Source: an uncultured Lentisphaeria bacterium
GTDB taxonomy: Bacteria; Verrucomicrobiota; Lentisphaeria; JABSQK01; CAJWLW01
DNA length: 64,000 nucleotides
NCBI GenBank assembly: GCA_913042885.1
Contig: CAJWLW010000001.1
Coordinates: 10,241-74,240, forward strand
Reading direction: 5' to 3'
Position numbers and translations under genes: made by a program. The notes below the pieces were generated by a model. It was not told where the DNA came from, did not search any database, and saw only the letters and a program-made list of their open reading frames with translations. The stretch's first letter is position 1. The number at the start of each line of letters is the position of its first letter. This document shows, piece by piece, positions 41,902 through 51,467 of this stretch.

Positions 41902-43095
41902 TTACCCATCGGCGTCAAACGGCGTCGGCCGCAGACACAGGCGCGAAATGCAGTCGTTAAATGTCTCACGACCGCTGAGGATGTCGATCTCGACGCGCAT
42001 CCACAGAACTGGCAGGTCTCGTCGTCCCAGTAGCGGGAAGCGCACCGCATCTTTCTCGGTCGTCAGAACCAGTTCCGCCCCTTTCTCATGTGCGGCGTTG
42101 ATGAAATCGATGACCTCCTGCTGCGAATACCGGTGATGATCGGCGTAGCGTTCGAAATGAACGAGATCGGCGCCGAAGTCGCGCAGAAAAGATTCGAAAC
42201 TCTCGGGTGCGGCGATGGCGCAGATCGAGGCGATCTTCTTGCCTTTGAGCATTTCAAGCGACTGCCGATCACCGGAGTACAGATTCTGCAGGTAGCGCGG
42301 CTTGTGCGTGCACTCGATAATCTCGGCCCGGTGATTGTGGCGCTTGATGAAGCTCTTGAGATGGCGCAGGTGGCTGCCGCCAGTGGATTTCGTCAGGAAG
42401 ATGTAGTCGGCGCGCCGCAGGTTTTTGATCGGCTCACGCAACAGGCCGCGCGGCAGCAAATGGTGATTGTCGAATGGCGTCGTCGCGTCGATCAGCAGGA
42501 TATTGAGCCGCGGCTTGAGAAACAGATACTGAAAGCCGTCGTCCAGGATCAGGGTGTCGACGTCGAACTTGTTGATGGCGTAGCGGCCACTTTTGACCCG
42601 ATCCTTGTCAACCAGCACCACGACGTTGTCCAGGTTGTTGGCCAACATGTACGGCTCGTCACCGGCCATCTCGGAGTTCAGCAGCAGACGCTTGCCGTCG
42701 CTGACCACACGCGGCGGCACGTCGTCAGCTCGGCGAAGACAGAAATCGGCGAGACGCTCGAAAAACGGCTTGCTCTTGCTGCGGTAGCCGCGGCTCAACA
42801 CCGCCACCTTTCTGCCGTTCCGCGTCAGCACTCGCGAGAAGACCTCGACGACCGGCGTCTTGCCCGTACCGCCGACGGTCAGATTGCCGATGCTGACCAC
42901 CAGGCAGCCGAGCGTCCGCGGTCGCAGCATGCGCTGGTTATACAGCGAAATACGCAGTTGCACGAGGTTGCGGTAGACCCGTGACAGCACGAACAACCCA
43001 GCCATCGCCAGGGCGTCCAGGGGAGCGTGCCGGCTTTCACGGATGAGGTCGGTGAAATAGGTCTCGGCGTTTTCGACAAAGTGACGAAATGTCAT
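41902..43095 (-). CDS. lpxK: tetraacyldisaccharide 4'-kinase
   Basis: A 397-residue lipid A enzyme that adds the 4'-phosphate to the tetraacyldisaccharide 1-phosphate at the inner membrane. After an N-terminal membrane-associated helix ([16 protein letters not shown]) the P-loop is [12 protein letters not shown] (70-81). DDGFQYLFL and [12 protein letters not shown] are further family motifs. It shows that the organism makes lipid A. It follows ndk by 28 bases. The length is above the usual 320-350 residues because of an internal extension around [13 protein letters not shown]. Confidence 0.93.
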   Translation of the reverse strand: MTFRHFVENAETYFTDLIRESRHAPLDALAMAGLFVLSRVYRNLVQLRISLYNQRMLRPRTLGCLVVSIGNLTVGGTGKTPVVEVFSRVLTRNGRKVAVLSRGYRSKSKPFFERLADFCLRRADDVPPRVVSDGKRLLLNSEMAGDEPYMLANNLDNVVVLVDKDRVKSGRYAINKFDVDTLILDDGFQYLFLKPRLNILLIDATTPFDNHHLLPRGLLREPIKNLRRADYIFLTKSTGGSHLRHLKSFIKRHNHRAEIIECTHKPRYLQNLYSGDRQSLEMLKGKKIASICAIAAPESFESFLRDFGADLVHFERYADHHRYSQQEVIDFINAAHEKGAELVLTTEKDAVRFPLLGRRDLPVLWMRVEIDILSGRETFNDCISRLCLRPTPFDADG

Positions 43096-43123
43096 GGGAG
43101 CCGCTGGTCTGCAGAGTGGATAC

Positions 43124-43600
43124 TCACAGGCCCGTGTACATATCGTCGATCATCGCGTAATCCAGAACCTCGTCGGGTCCGAACCACAGGGCCACTTCGC
43201 GTTCGGCATCCTCTGCATTGGCGCTGGCGTGGACCAGGTTGCAGAGGAACCGGTCGGATCCGCGTTCCAGAGGCTGATGCGCATAATCGCCACGGATCGT
43301 GCCCGGCAACGCACTGGCCGGTTCCGTATTGCCGACGAGTTGACGTACCTTGGCGATCGCCCCGGTGCCGCCCAGCACAAACACCAGGGCCGGGCCGACG
43401 GTGATGTACGCTTCCAGCGACGGATAGAACGGTTTGTCGACGTGCTCGGCGTAGTGTGCTTTTGACTGCTCCTCGGTTGTCTGCACAAAGCGCATAGCGT
43501 GGATCTTCAGGCCGACGTTTTCGAAGCGGCTGATCAGGGTGCCCACCATGCGGCGCTGCACACCGTCCGGCTTGACGATAATCAGGGTCTTTTCGTACAT
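43124..43600 (-). CDS. ndk: nucleoside diphosphate kinase
   Basis: A 158-residue enzyme balancing NTP pools through a phospho-His. The start ATG at 43600 has a strong AAAGGAATT site, and the MYEKTLIIVKPDGVQR opening is canonical. The active-site His is H124 in NLVHASANAEDAE, a variation of the usual HGSDS. About 20 residues longer than bacterial norm, with a C-terminal VLDYAMIDDMYTGL extension. It is the first gene of a probable ndk-lpxK operon. Confidence 0.95.
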   Translation of the reverse strand: MYEKTLIIVKPDGVQRRMVGTLISRFENVGLKIHAMRFVQTTEEQSKAHYAEHVDKPFYPSLEAYITVGPALVFVLGGTGAIAKVRQLVGNTEPASALPGTIRGDYAHQPLERGSDRFLCNLVHASANAEDAEREVALWFGPDEVLDYAMIDDMYTGL

Positions 43601-43777
43601 GTTCGAATTCCTTTGGGGCCAAAGTGATAGAGAAATGATAGAGAAACGGCGAAGGAAAAGGCGGTAAGCTACGGCCGTGGTCCGGAATATCAAGGCAGTT
43701 GGATTCAGTATAGCCATGCCTGCTTTCCCGTTCTTGCCGGCTTTGCATTGACCGGAACCGCAGGCATCGTATCTGCC

Positions 43778-44092
43778 ATGAATACACCGCACAGAAAAAC
43801 CACTGCGGTCGGCTCGTATCCGCTTCCGGATTGGTGCGCCACGATGCCCAGCGAACAACCGGTGATTGATGCGACGAGTGTTGTTGTCGATACGCAACGC
43901 CAACTCGGTATCGATCTGCCGACAGACGTTGAACTGTACCGATTCGATGTCAATCATCCGGATACGAACGGCATGATCGACTACTTCATTCGCCCACTCG
44001 ACGGTGTCCGTTCAACGGTGGGCTGCGGTGACTGTCAGGCGTTTGCTGCGCAAAAGACGACGTCATTCCGCGCCAAACCCCTGGTCAGGTAA
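43778..44092 (+). pseudogene. truncated cobalamin-independent methionine synthase-like gene
   Basis: A 104-codon reading with the characteristic start of MetE-like core proteins: TTAVGSYPLPDW, then DVELYRFDVNHPDTNGMIDY and FIRPLDGVRST. Full proteins of this group have about 340-370 residues; here homology fades at FAAQKTTSFRAKP and a TAA follows. The zinc-binding His/Cys residues and most of the barrel are missing, so the product cannot be active. No continuation was seen downstream, where the NagB-like gene lies on the other strand. A relic or a deletion scar. Confidence 0.75.
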
Positions 44093-44149
44093 TCTCACGG
44101 CTATCGCACGGAGCTCGGGAGATCGGAGAACGACCGAATTCTGCTGAAT

Positions 44150-45205
44150 CTACTTCGACGCTACAAAGAAGCTGTCGTAGACATGGCTGCGCACAATGAT
44201 GTAGGCGCCCGGCATGGTTGGCACGTAGCTGGCGCCGAAGCTGGGATCGGCGGTTTCCATCATCAGCATGCACTGGGCAATGAAGCGCTGCCATTTCAGA
44301 GGTTCCTCGATATTGTCGAGACCAAAATAGGCGTGCACTCGGCCGCGATGCTTCCTGCCGTAGTTGCGTAGTTTGACGAAAAGCCCCAGACCGATGGTGT
44401 TGGCAAACACCGGCACGGGTGCGCTGGCGGACGAGGTGGTTTCGTTCTGGTCGATTGTGCCGAAGGTCAGCGGTGCGCCGCGTACCCACAGAACCTGCTC
44501 CGCCAGGGAGCGGTTGAGGCGTACGCCGAAGGTGCTTTCCCAGAACATGATGTGACCGATCTTGCCGACGCCGCCGGTAAAGATGACGCCGGCGCCTTTT
44601 TTCATCAACCTATCGATTTTCTTCTCGTAACTGTGCAGGTGCTTGCCGGCGGCGAAGTTGCGGTTCTTCGTCGGAATCTGATGGTCCGCGTCGAGCAGGT
44701 CGAAGAACTGTTCGGCCATGTCCTGGCGGAACGTGGTCATGTACGGATAATCCTTTTTCGCTATCATCTCGCCGTCTTGCGTCGCCCACTCGTCCATTGC
44801 GAAGGTATGTATCAGCGAGGTATCGACGGTGCCGAGCTTGTTGATGAGCTGCGCGATGATCGGGTACTGCCCCATGGGCCCGACCGGCGTGATCCAGATG
44901 ACCGGGCGTCCGGCCGAGGTATGCTCCGTCAGGCGGTTGAAGATGTTGATCGCCATCGTCGAGTTGTGCATCTCCAGCGAATCCACGATCTCGACGCCGA
45001 AGTCGGTGTGCCAGTGTTTCTTGCGCTTGAGTAGATCCTTTGGCGTCGGTGGTTTGGTGCGGACGCGGTCCCGCAGGGCCTGCACGGTGCCAGAGTATTC
45101 GGCAGGGTGTCCAATATACGATTTCGAGCGCCCGAACTTCTGCTGATTCTTGTCGACAATGGCTTGCAGCTTCTTGGTGGCTTCGGGGATATTGGTCTCT
45201 ATCAT
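44150..45205 (-). CDS. glucosamine-6-phosphate deaminase/isomerase-like protein
   Basis: A 351-residue protein of the NagB/RpiA/DeoR-type fold, longer than NagB (266). It retains TFAMDEWATQDG (D138-E139, matching the catalytic Asp72 region of E. coli NagB) and GGVGKIGHIMFWE (211-223), with H218 and E223 matching His143 and Glu148. The Asp141 of NagB, normally in GxDGH, is replaced by I216. It may be a related isomerase or have changed mechanism. A strong AAGGAGACAG site precedes the ATG. It is solitary, with a truncated gene and an operon around it. Sugar phosphate specificity is unknown. Confidence 0.75.
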   Translation of the reverse strand: MIETNIPEATKKLQAIVDKNQQKFGRSKSYIGHPAEYSGTVQALRDRVRTKPPTPKDLLKRKKHWHTDFGVEIVDSLEMHNSTMAINIFNRLTEHTSAGRPVIWITPVGPMGQYPIIAQLINKLGTVDTSLIHTFAMDEWATQDGEMIAKKDYPYMTTFRQDMAEQFFDLLDADHQIPTKNRNFAAGKHLHSYEKKIDRLMKKGAGVIFTGGVGKIGHIMFWESTFGVRLNRSLAEQVLWVRGAPLTFGTIDQNETTSSASAPVPVFANTIGLGLFVKLRNYGRKHRGRVHAYFGLDNIEEPLKWQRFIAQCMLMMETADPSFGASYVPTMPGAYIIVRSHVYDSFFVASK

Positions 45206-45321
45206 GACTGTCTCCTTAAGGGGCTGAAGGGTGCATGTGGTTATCGTAAACCTAACTCTTAATCTGATGGTTCATGAGATCACAAATTCAAAATAAAGGT
45301 ATGCAGGTGTCTGTGCAAGGA

Positions 45322-47496
45322 TCACTCCTCGTGCTTTTTCTCAATTTCGCTGCCTGTAGGCTCCGGTCGCCAGTAGGCGCGCAGCACCAGTTCCGCCAGC
45401 TTCGACTGGGGTGAGTAGTGCGGCTCGTCTGGGAACGGCGGGCGATTGGCGCTCCAGCTCCACCAGAACATGCCGGCAAGCCAGTCGTGGCGTGGAAACA
45501 CGTCGAGCACGGCATGATAGCAGGCGGCCTGCTCGATGTTGTCGAGCTCGGCGCGGTTGCCGGACCAGTACCAGGGCCGGACGTTGGCGCCGTCCTGGTT
45601 GTTGAAGCCGACCTCGGTAAAAATAATCGACCGCTTCTGGTCACTCGCGAATTTCTCCAAACGCTCGGCCCAACTCCCATAGCCCGCGATGATCTCGCGC
45701 AGTCCGGCATTCTTGTCCCGCGTCGCTTCGAAATAAGCATCGATGCCGATGTAATCGAGAGTGTCCCAGAAACGCACGACGTAGAAATTGTCGTGCAGCG
45801 CGGCGTACGTAAGCTTGCCCTTGTAGCCACGGTCGCGGACATTGGAAATCAGGATTTTCCACTCACGGGTGTAGGGCACCATCTTCTTCAGTTCGACCCC
45901 GACACAAAAAATCTCAACCTGCTCGGCGATTGCCAGATCGACGTACGGCATGAGGAAAGCAGTGTAGCTGGTGAACCAGGCTTTGACGTCCCTTTCGGTC
46001 GGCTTGATAAGGCCGCGCCACATATGGTCGTCTTTTGCTTCGATAGCCAGGTTGAGGTGGGGCTTGAGCATGACCTGCAGACCGGTTTCGCGGGCCGCGT
46101 GGATGACGGTACGTATTTCGTCGACCGTGAGCGTCTTTTCAGAGTCGGCGATGATCTCGACAGACCGTGGTCCGTGCTGATAGCCGGTCATTGTGAGGCT
46201 CACGCGATCAGCGCCCGAAGCCTTGATGTCGTGCAAAGCCTGGCGCCAGTGACTGTCCTGTAGGTCGCGCCTGGACCAGATCGGCAGGGCCATGCCCTTG
46301 TAATAGTTCGTTGCCTTTTTACCGGTTCCGCCGTTGTCGGTGGCGAGTTTCTGCAACAGTTCCCGGTGAAGTGAGGTAAAATGACCTGGCGTCTCGTGCA
46401 CGTAGGTCAGCGCGTCCCGCCATTGCGACGTTGCGGCCGCTGCCTGGATCGGCGTCTCCGGTTGCGGAAAACCGTTGCGGATGGCGAAATTCACCCGGCC
46501 TGGATCGTCGTTCAGGCGCTCCAGGAACTGCCGGCGCGGCGGCAGTTCGAGCCATTCGCTGCGTAGTGGATGAAAGAGAAACAGATGTTCGTTGCCGCGC
46601 TCGTCACGGAAGGTGACGGTCGCTGTGGTGTAGTCGGCGTCGCGCATGTCGATAACTTCGAGCCGCCTCTTCATCGGTGGCCGGACGATTTGCCAGCCTT
46701 CGGCTTTTCGGTCGCAGGAAAGCAGGTGGTCACCGGCAGCAATCAACAAACGGTCCCTGGTAATCGCCAGGTAGCGCACGGTGGCCCGTTCGCAGCCGAA
46801 CGCTGTTACCTTTGGTGCCAGGTCGGTGCGGGTCCGCGTGGTCTCGTCGTAGACCTGAAGGAATTTGTCCTCGACAGCGATCCAGACGCGCATTCGGTTA
46901 TCACGCTCGCGCCAGGTGTTCATGATGCGGCCGCCGGCCTTGTCCAGAATTTCAAAGCGCGTCTCCTCGGCAGCGAAGGTATCGGTGTGCAGCAACTGGT
47001 CGAACTGGTCCTGCACCATGCCGCGGATGGCCGGATCGTTGATCGCGGCGATCAGCGCGCGGACGTCGGCCAATTTGATATGATTGAAGAACATTGCGTT
47101 CGACTGCACGGCGCCGGCCAGGATCCTTGCGATTTCCGCAGACTTCCCGTCAACCAGCAGCACGTGTGCCTGCAACAGGCGATAGCGGGCGCTGTAAGGG
47201 CGCAACCGCAGGGCGGTGCGGGCGCAGGCTGCCGCTGCGGTGACGTTGTCGAGCGCCAGGTAGGTCCAGCCGAGCCGGCCCCAGAGTGGGTCGTTGAGCG
47301 GGTCGTCGCCCAGTTGTGCCGCGAGCTTCTTGCGGACATGCTCGGCGTTGTTGGCCTGGACCCGCGGCGTAGCCATTTCCATGACGTATTCGCGCGTCAG
47401 CAGTGAGTCGTCGGCGGCGGCTGGCAGGGGCAGGAGAGAAAACAACAGCGCTGCACACAGTTGCAGCCGCCTTCCGTGTCTGGCGCACTGTGCCAA
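45322..47496 (-). CDS. exported TPR-like protein with a GH113-type catalytic barrel
   Basis: A 724-residue protein. The TTG at 47496 is chosen: it lies 4 bases from the stop of the dehydrogenase gene, has GGGA before it, and gives a signal peptide (LQLCAALLFSLLPLPAAADD). Residues 40-150 contain TPR-like helices (WGRLGWTYLALDNVTAAAACARTALRL); 180-380 form a beta-propeller-like or sandwich domain; 430-700 form a TIM barrel matching GH113 beta-mannanase-type enzymes, with acid/base candidate E535 (CVGVELKK) and nucleophile candidate E628 (FTEVGFN). The coupling to the 2-oxoacid dehydrogenase genes is unexpected for a periplasmic glycosidase and may only reflect transcription read-through. Confidence 0.72.
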   Translation of the reverse strand: MAQCARHGRRLQLCAALLFSLLPLPAAADDSLLTREYVMEMATPRVQANNAEHVRKKLAAQLGDDPLNDPLWGRLGWTYLALDNVTAAAACARTALRLRPYSARYRLLQAHVLLVDGKSAEIARILAGAVQSNAMFFNHIKLADVRALIAAINDPAIRGMVQDQFDQLLHTDTFAAEETRFEILDKAGGRIMNTWRERDNRMRVWIAVEDKFLQVYDETTRTRTDLAPKVTAFGCERATVRYLAITRDRLLIAAGDHLLSCDRKAEGWQIVRPPMKRRLEVIDMRDADYTTATVTFRDERGNEHLFLFHPLRSEWLELPPRRQFLERLNDDPGRVNFAIRNGFPQPETPIQAAAATSQWRDALTYVHETPGHFTSLHRELLQKLATDNGGTGKKATNYYKGMALPIWSRRDLQDSHWRQALHDIKASGADRVSLTMTGYQHGPRSVEIIADSEKTLTVDEIRTVIHAARETGLQVMLKPHLNLAIEAKDDHMWRGLIKPTERDVKAWFTSYTAFLMPYVDLAIAEQVEIFCVGVELKKMVPYTREWKILISNVRDRGYKGKLTYAALHDNFYVVRFWDTLDYIGIDAYFEATRDKNAGLREIIAGYGSWAERLEKFASDQKRSIIFTEVGFNNQDGANVRPWYWSGNRAELDNIEQAACYHAVLDVFPRHDWLAGMFWWSWSANRPPFPDEPHYSPQSKLAELVLRAYWRPEPTGSEIEKKHEE

Positions 47497-47497
47497 T

Positions 47498-49963
47498 TTA
47501 GATCCCGAGACTGCTGAGGCGGATGTGTTCTTCGTTCGAGAAATCGCTGACACAGGTATGTCCGGAAAGCGGCAGGATCTTTTGGTGGATGGCGTCGACC
47601 AGCCATTCCGGCTGTGGGAAGAAGGCTTTCTCCAGCTCGTACGCCGGCGTGATCCAGTTGCGCGACCCAACCACGACGGCAGGGGCGTCGAGATAGTCAA
47701 AGGCGAGTTCCGAGATGTTCTGGGCGACGTCGTTGAGGAAGGAGCCGCGCTGGCAGGCGTCACTGCACAGCAGGACGCGCCCGGTCTTTTTCACCGACTC
47801 GACGATTGGTGCGTAGTTCAGCGGTGCCAGCGTGCGCAAATCGACGAGCTCTGCTTCCAGTCCGTAGCCTTGCAGCATGTCGGCGGCCTTGAGGGCGGTG
47901 TACAGCGTATGCCCGGCGGTGACGATGGTGATGTCCTTGCCGCTGCGCTTGATGTCCGGCTCGCCGAGCGGGACTTCGTAGAACCCCTCCGGCACGCCGT
48001 CGGGCTGGAACAGTTCGCCGATGTCGTAGCTGCGCTGGGATTCGAAAAAGATGACCGGATCGGTGCCGCGCAGTGCGGCGTTCATCAGGCCTTTAGCGTC
48101 GTACGGGGTGGCCGGAAAGACGACCTTGAGCCCTGGTATGTGGGTGCACAGACTCGAGAAATCCTGGGAATGCTGAGCGCCGTATTTCGAACCGACCGAG
48201 ACGCGGATGATCACCGGCATCGGCAGTACGCCCGCACTCATGGCTTGCCACTTGGAAAGCTGGTTGAAAATCTCGTCGCCCGAGCGCCCGAGGAAATCGC
48301 AGTACATCAGTTCGGCAATGACACGACCACCGCATAGTCCGTAACCAACGGCGGCGCCGACGATGGCACCTTCGGAAATCGGCGAGTTGAACAGGCGCTG
48401 GTAGGGCAGGGCTTCGGTCAGGCCGCGGTAGACAGCGAAGGCACCGCCCCAGTCACGGTTCTCCTCGCCCCAGGCGACCAGCGTCGGATCGGTGTAGAAA
48501 CCGTCCAAAATCGCCTCGAAAATGGCGTCGCGGTATTGCACCGCTTTGCCTTTGGCGAGTTCTTTGCCGCTGTCGTCGACACCTTTGCGGCTGCGGCGGG
48601 CGATTTGCTTGACGCGCGGATTATTTTCCTTCGGCATGTTGACCGTGCATTCCCGGTCTTCCATTTTCTCGATGTTGTTGTCGGAGTACATGAACCGGGC
48701 GACAGCATCGGGGTCGGTCAACGGGTCGAGACGCGGCGACAGCTCGTCGTCTATCGCCAGCTTCAAGGCGTTTACTATGATTGCACCCGTCTCTTCGCGG
48801 ATCGTGTCGAGCTGGTCCTGGGTGCAGACCTCGTGTTTGACCAGATCGTTGCCGTAGATGATGATCGGGTCGACGGCTTCCCAGGCAGCGATCTCCTCGC
48901 GTTCACGATAGGAGGAGGCGTCGGAGGGCGAGTGTCCGGAAACGCGGTAGGTGAGGGTGTCGAGCAGCACCGGCCCTTCCTTCTTCTTCAGCACATCGAC
49001 CTTGCGCTGAAAGGCGTCGATAACGGCCAGCGGATTGTAGCCGTCGATGCGTTCGCTATGCATCTGGTGGCGATTGGCGCCGGCGCCGACGCGTGCCATG
49101 ATTTCCTGGCCCATGGTTTCGCCAAGGGTCTGACCGCCCATGCCGTAGAGGTTGTTCATGACGTTGATGATCAACGGCAGCCCGCCTTTGAACTCGCCTT
49201 CCCACAGCTCCTTGTACTGCCCCATCGTGGCCATGCAGATCGCTTCCCAGACAGGCCCGCAACCCATCGATGCATCGCCGATATTACAGACGACGATACC
49301 GGGCTTCTGATTGATTTTCTTGAACAGTGAGGCGCCGACCGAGATGTCCGCCGAGCCACCGACGATGGCGTTGTTCGGGTAAATGCCGAAGCCCGGGAAA
49401 AAGACGTGCATCGAACCGCCGAGACCGCGGTTGAAACCGGTTTGCCTCCCGAATATCTCCGCCAGCGCGCCGTACACCAGGAAATCTGTCGCCAGCGCTT
49501 TGACGTTGTCGCGCTTGTTGCGCTCGACGACCCGCAGCGTCTCGCCGGCGAACTGGTCTTCCATGATCCGCAGCAGCGTGTCGTCCTGGTTCTTTGCGAT
49601 GGCGCTCAGACCCTTCGCCAGAATCTCACCGTGACTGCGGTGTGAACCGAAAATAAAATCGTCGGTGTCGAGTACGTAAGCCTGGCCGACAGCCGACGCT
49701 TCCTGGCCGATCGACAGATGTGCCGGTCCCGGATAGTCGTAGGCGATGCCACTGTATTCGCCGGTCGTCTTGATCAGGTTCAGCATCGTCTCGAATTCAC
49801 GGATCACCGCCATATCGCGGTAGATTCCGATCATCTCGTCGGTCGAAAAGTTCTTGCACTCGGCAGCGAACGAGCGGCGATAGTGGTTGACCGGAATGTC
49901 GGTCAGTTTGACGTGGCTGCGCTTACGAACTTTTTTCGGATCGATGAACTGTGATTTAGGCAT
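47498..49963 (-). CDS. 2-oxoacid dehydrogenase E1, alpha and beta fused in one chain
   Basis: An 821-residue thiamine-diphosphate enzyme. Residues about 1-400 are the E1 alpha part (HLSIGQEASAVGQAYVL, RGLGGSMHVFF, then the TPP motif from GDASMGCG to NVMNNLYGMGG). A charged linker (about 400-480) leads to the E1 beta part (AWGEENRDWGGAFAVYRGL, SPISEGAIVGAAVGYGL, VGSKYGAQHSQDF, ITIVTAGHTLYTALKAA). ATG 49963 is preferred, as the family begins MPKSQFIDPKK; it lies 39 bases after E2. It oxidises pyruvate, a branched-chain 2-oxoacid or acetoin and passes the acyl group to E2. The substrate is undecided; the fused form and HSP/YREREE motif fit pyruvate/branched-chain enzymes. Confidence 0.9.
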   Translation of the reverse strand: MPKSQFIDPKKVRKRSHVKLTDIPVNHYRRSFAAECKNFSTDEMIGIYRDMAVIREFETMLNLIKTTGEYSGIAYDYPGPAHLSIGQEASAVGQAYVLDTDDFIFGSHRSHGEILAKGLSAIAKNQDDTLLRIMEDQFAGETLRVVERNKRDNVKALATDFLVYGALAEIFGRQTGFNRGLGGSMHVFFPGFGIYPNNAIVGGSADISVGASLFKKINQKPGIVVCNIGDASMGCGPVWEAICMATMGQYKELWEGEFKGGLPLIINVMNNLYGMGGQTLGETMGQEIMARVGAGANRHQMHSERIDGYNPLAVIDAFQRKVDVLKKKEGPVLLDTLTYRVSGHSPSDASSYREREEIAAWEAVDPIIIYGNDLVKHEVCTQDQLDTIREETGAIIVNALKLAIDDELSPRLDPLTDPDAVARFMYSDNNIEKMEDRECTVNMPKENNPRVKQIARRSRKGVDDSGKELAKGKAVQYRDAIFEAILDGFYTDPTLVAWGEENRDWGGAFAVYRGLTEALPYQRLFNSPISEGAIVGAAVGYGLCGGRVIAELMYCDFLGRSGDEIFNQLSKWQAMSAGVLPMPVIIRVSVGSKYGAQHSQDFSSLCTHIPGLKVVFPATPYDAKGLMNAALRGTDPVIFFESQRSYDIGELFQPDGVPEGFYEVPLGEPDIKRSGKDITIVTAGHTLYTALKAADMLQGYGLEAELVDLRTLAPLNYAPIVESVKKTGRVLLCSDACQRGSFLNDVAQNISELAFDYLDAPAVVVGSRNWITPAYELEKAFFPQPEWLVDAIHQKILPLSGHTCVSDFSNEEHIRLSSLGI

Positions 49964-50001
49964 AAATAAGATTCCGTCTTGCAGATTGCGGCTTGCAGTT
50001 G

Positions 50002-51267
50002 TTACAGGAACAGTGCCAGGTCGAAGTTCGCGATATTTGCACACAGCGCCTTGAGATAGGCTGCAGCAGGTGCACCGTCGACAGCGCGATGATCGATGGT
50101 CAGGGACAACCCCAGGTGCGGGCGCATGACGTAGTCGTCGTTTTCCTGCACCGGGCGCGGTGTGATCGTGTTGACGCCGAGGATGGCTACCTGCGGCAGG
50201 TTCAGCACCGGCGTGAATGACTCGATGCCGAAAGAACCGAGGTTGGAAATGGTGAACGTGCCGCCGGTCATCTGGTCGGAGGAAATTGTGCCGTCACGCA
50301 CCTGGCCGGCGAGTTCCTTGCCGGCCAGCGCCAGCTCGTTCAGCGTCATGTTGTTGGCGAACGGAATCACCGGCACCAGCAGGCCGCGCGGGGAATCGGC
50401 GGCAAACGCCAGGTGCACGTTCTCGAACTGGCGTATCTTGTCGCCCAGAAAATGAGCGTTCATCTCAGGGAACTGCAGCAGCGTTCGTACCGTTGCGTAT
50501 GCCACCAGATCGTTGATGTTGATGTCCGTGATGCCGAGCTTCTCGCGTCGCTCCTTGATGACGCGGCGACAGGCCATGATCGCGGTAGCTTCGGCGCCGG
50601 CGGTGAGCGTGAACTGCGCGGCCTGCTGCAGCGATTCGACCATGCGCGTGGCGATGATCTTGCGGATGTTGCTGAGCTTGATGTCCTTGACGCTGTCGCC
50701 TTCGAGCACCGGCCCAGGCGCTACGGTTGCCGTGGCGGACGGCGCTGCAGTCGTAGTCGCCGATGCGGCAGGCGCCGCCAAAACGTCGCGTTCGATTACC
50801 CGTCCCTGTGGCCCGGAACCCGATAGGCTGCGAGGATCTACACCGGCAGCTGCCGCGGCCTGGCGTGCCCGCGGGGAAACACCCTGATTGGCCCCTGGCG
50901 CGGTCGTGGCAGTGGCGGGATGAACCGGGGCTGCGGGCGTGGCTATTGCAGGTGGTGGCGTTGCAGCTTCGCACTCTGGCGCTGCCGGTGCGGGGGCTGC
51001 GGCAGGTGCGAACGCCGTGGGGTCTTCACCGTCATCGCCAATGACTGCCATATTGCTGAGCACCGGTACATCGTCGCCCTCATTGTAGAAAGTGGCGAGC
51101 AACGTGCCGTCCACCGGCGATTCGAACTCGAACGATGCCTTGTCGGTCTCGTAATTGAACAGAATCTCGCCGGCAGCGACGGCGTCGCCTTCGGATTTAC
51201 ACCACTCGATCAGGACACAGACCTCGACAGACTGGCCCTGAATTGGCATTGCGATAGGGGTTGCCAT
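50002..51267 (-). CDS. dihydrolipoamide acyltransferase (E2)
   Basis: A 421-residue E2 component. The N-terminal lipoyl domain has the lipoylated K43 in ETDKASFEFESP. An Ala/Pro/Thr-rich swinging linker follows (about 85-130). The peripheral-subunit-binding domain is VSPRARQAAAAAGVDPRSLSG, and the C-terminal acyltransferase domain has the catalytic DHRAVDG. ATG 51267 has a GGAG site 7 bases upstream; a longer reading has no support. It is the first gene of the E2-E1-GH113-like run. E3 (lipoamide dehydrogenase) is not in the window. Confidence 0.92.
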   Translation of the reverse strand: MATPIAMPIQGQSVEVCVLIEWCKSEGDAVAAGEILFNYETDKASFEFESPVDGTLLATFYNEGDDVPVLSNMAVIGDDGEDPTAFAPAAAPAPAAPECEAATPPPAIATPAAPVHPATATTAPGANQGVSPRARQAAAAAGVDPRSLSGSGPQGRVIERDVLAAPAASATTTAAPSATATVAPGPVLEGDSVKDIKLSNIRKIIATRMVESLQQAAQFTLTAGAEATAIMACRRVIKERREKLGITDININDLVAYATVRTLLQFPEMNAHFLGDKIRQFENVHLAFAADSPRGLLVPVIPFANNMTLNELALAGKELAGQVRDGTISSDQMTGGTFTISNLGSFGIESFTPVLNLPQVAILGVNTITPRPVQENDDYVMRPHLGLSLTIDHRAVDGAPAAAYLKALCANIANFDLALFL

Positions 51268-51467
51268 CGGCCGCTCCGCATTCGTTGAATAGCCAAAACA
51301 AAGCACGGAATATAGCACGAATTAACGAGGTGTCGCCGCTGTGCAGAAGCTGTTTAGAAGGGGAACCGCGAGGTGGTACCGCTGACTCGGCCGTGAATGC
51401 GAACGTTAAAGTACAATCCCTGTTGTGATCTCGGCTCACAGGGGCAGCCGTACAAAACCGCGGCCGA

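Noticed and set aside
43092..43787. 231-codon frame overlapping ndk
   Set aside because: Out-of-frame shadow of ndk, which begins with its canonical start at 43600.
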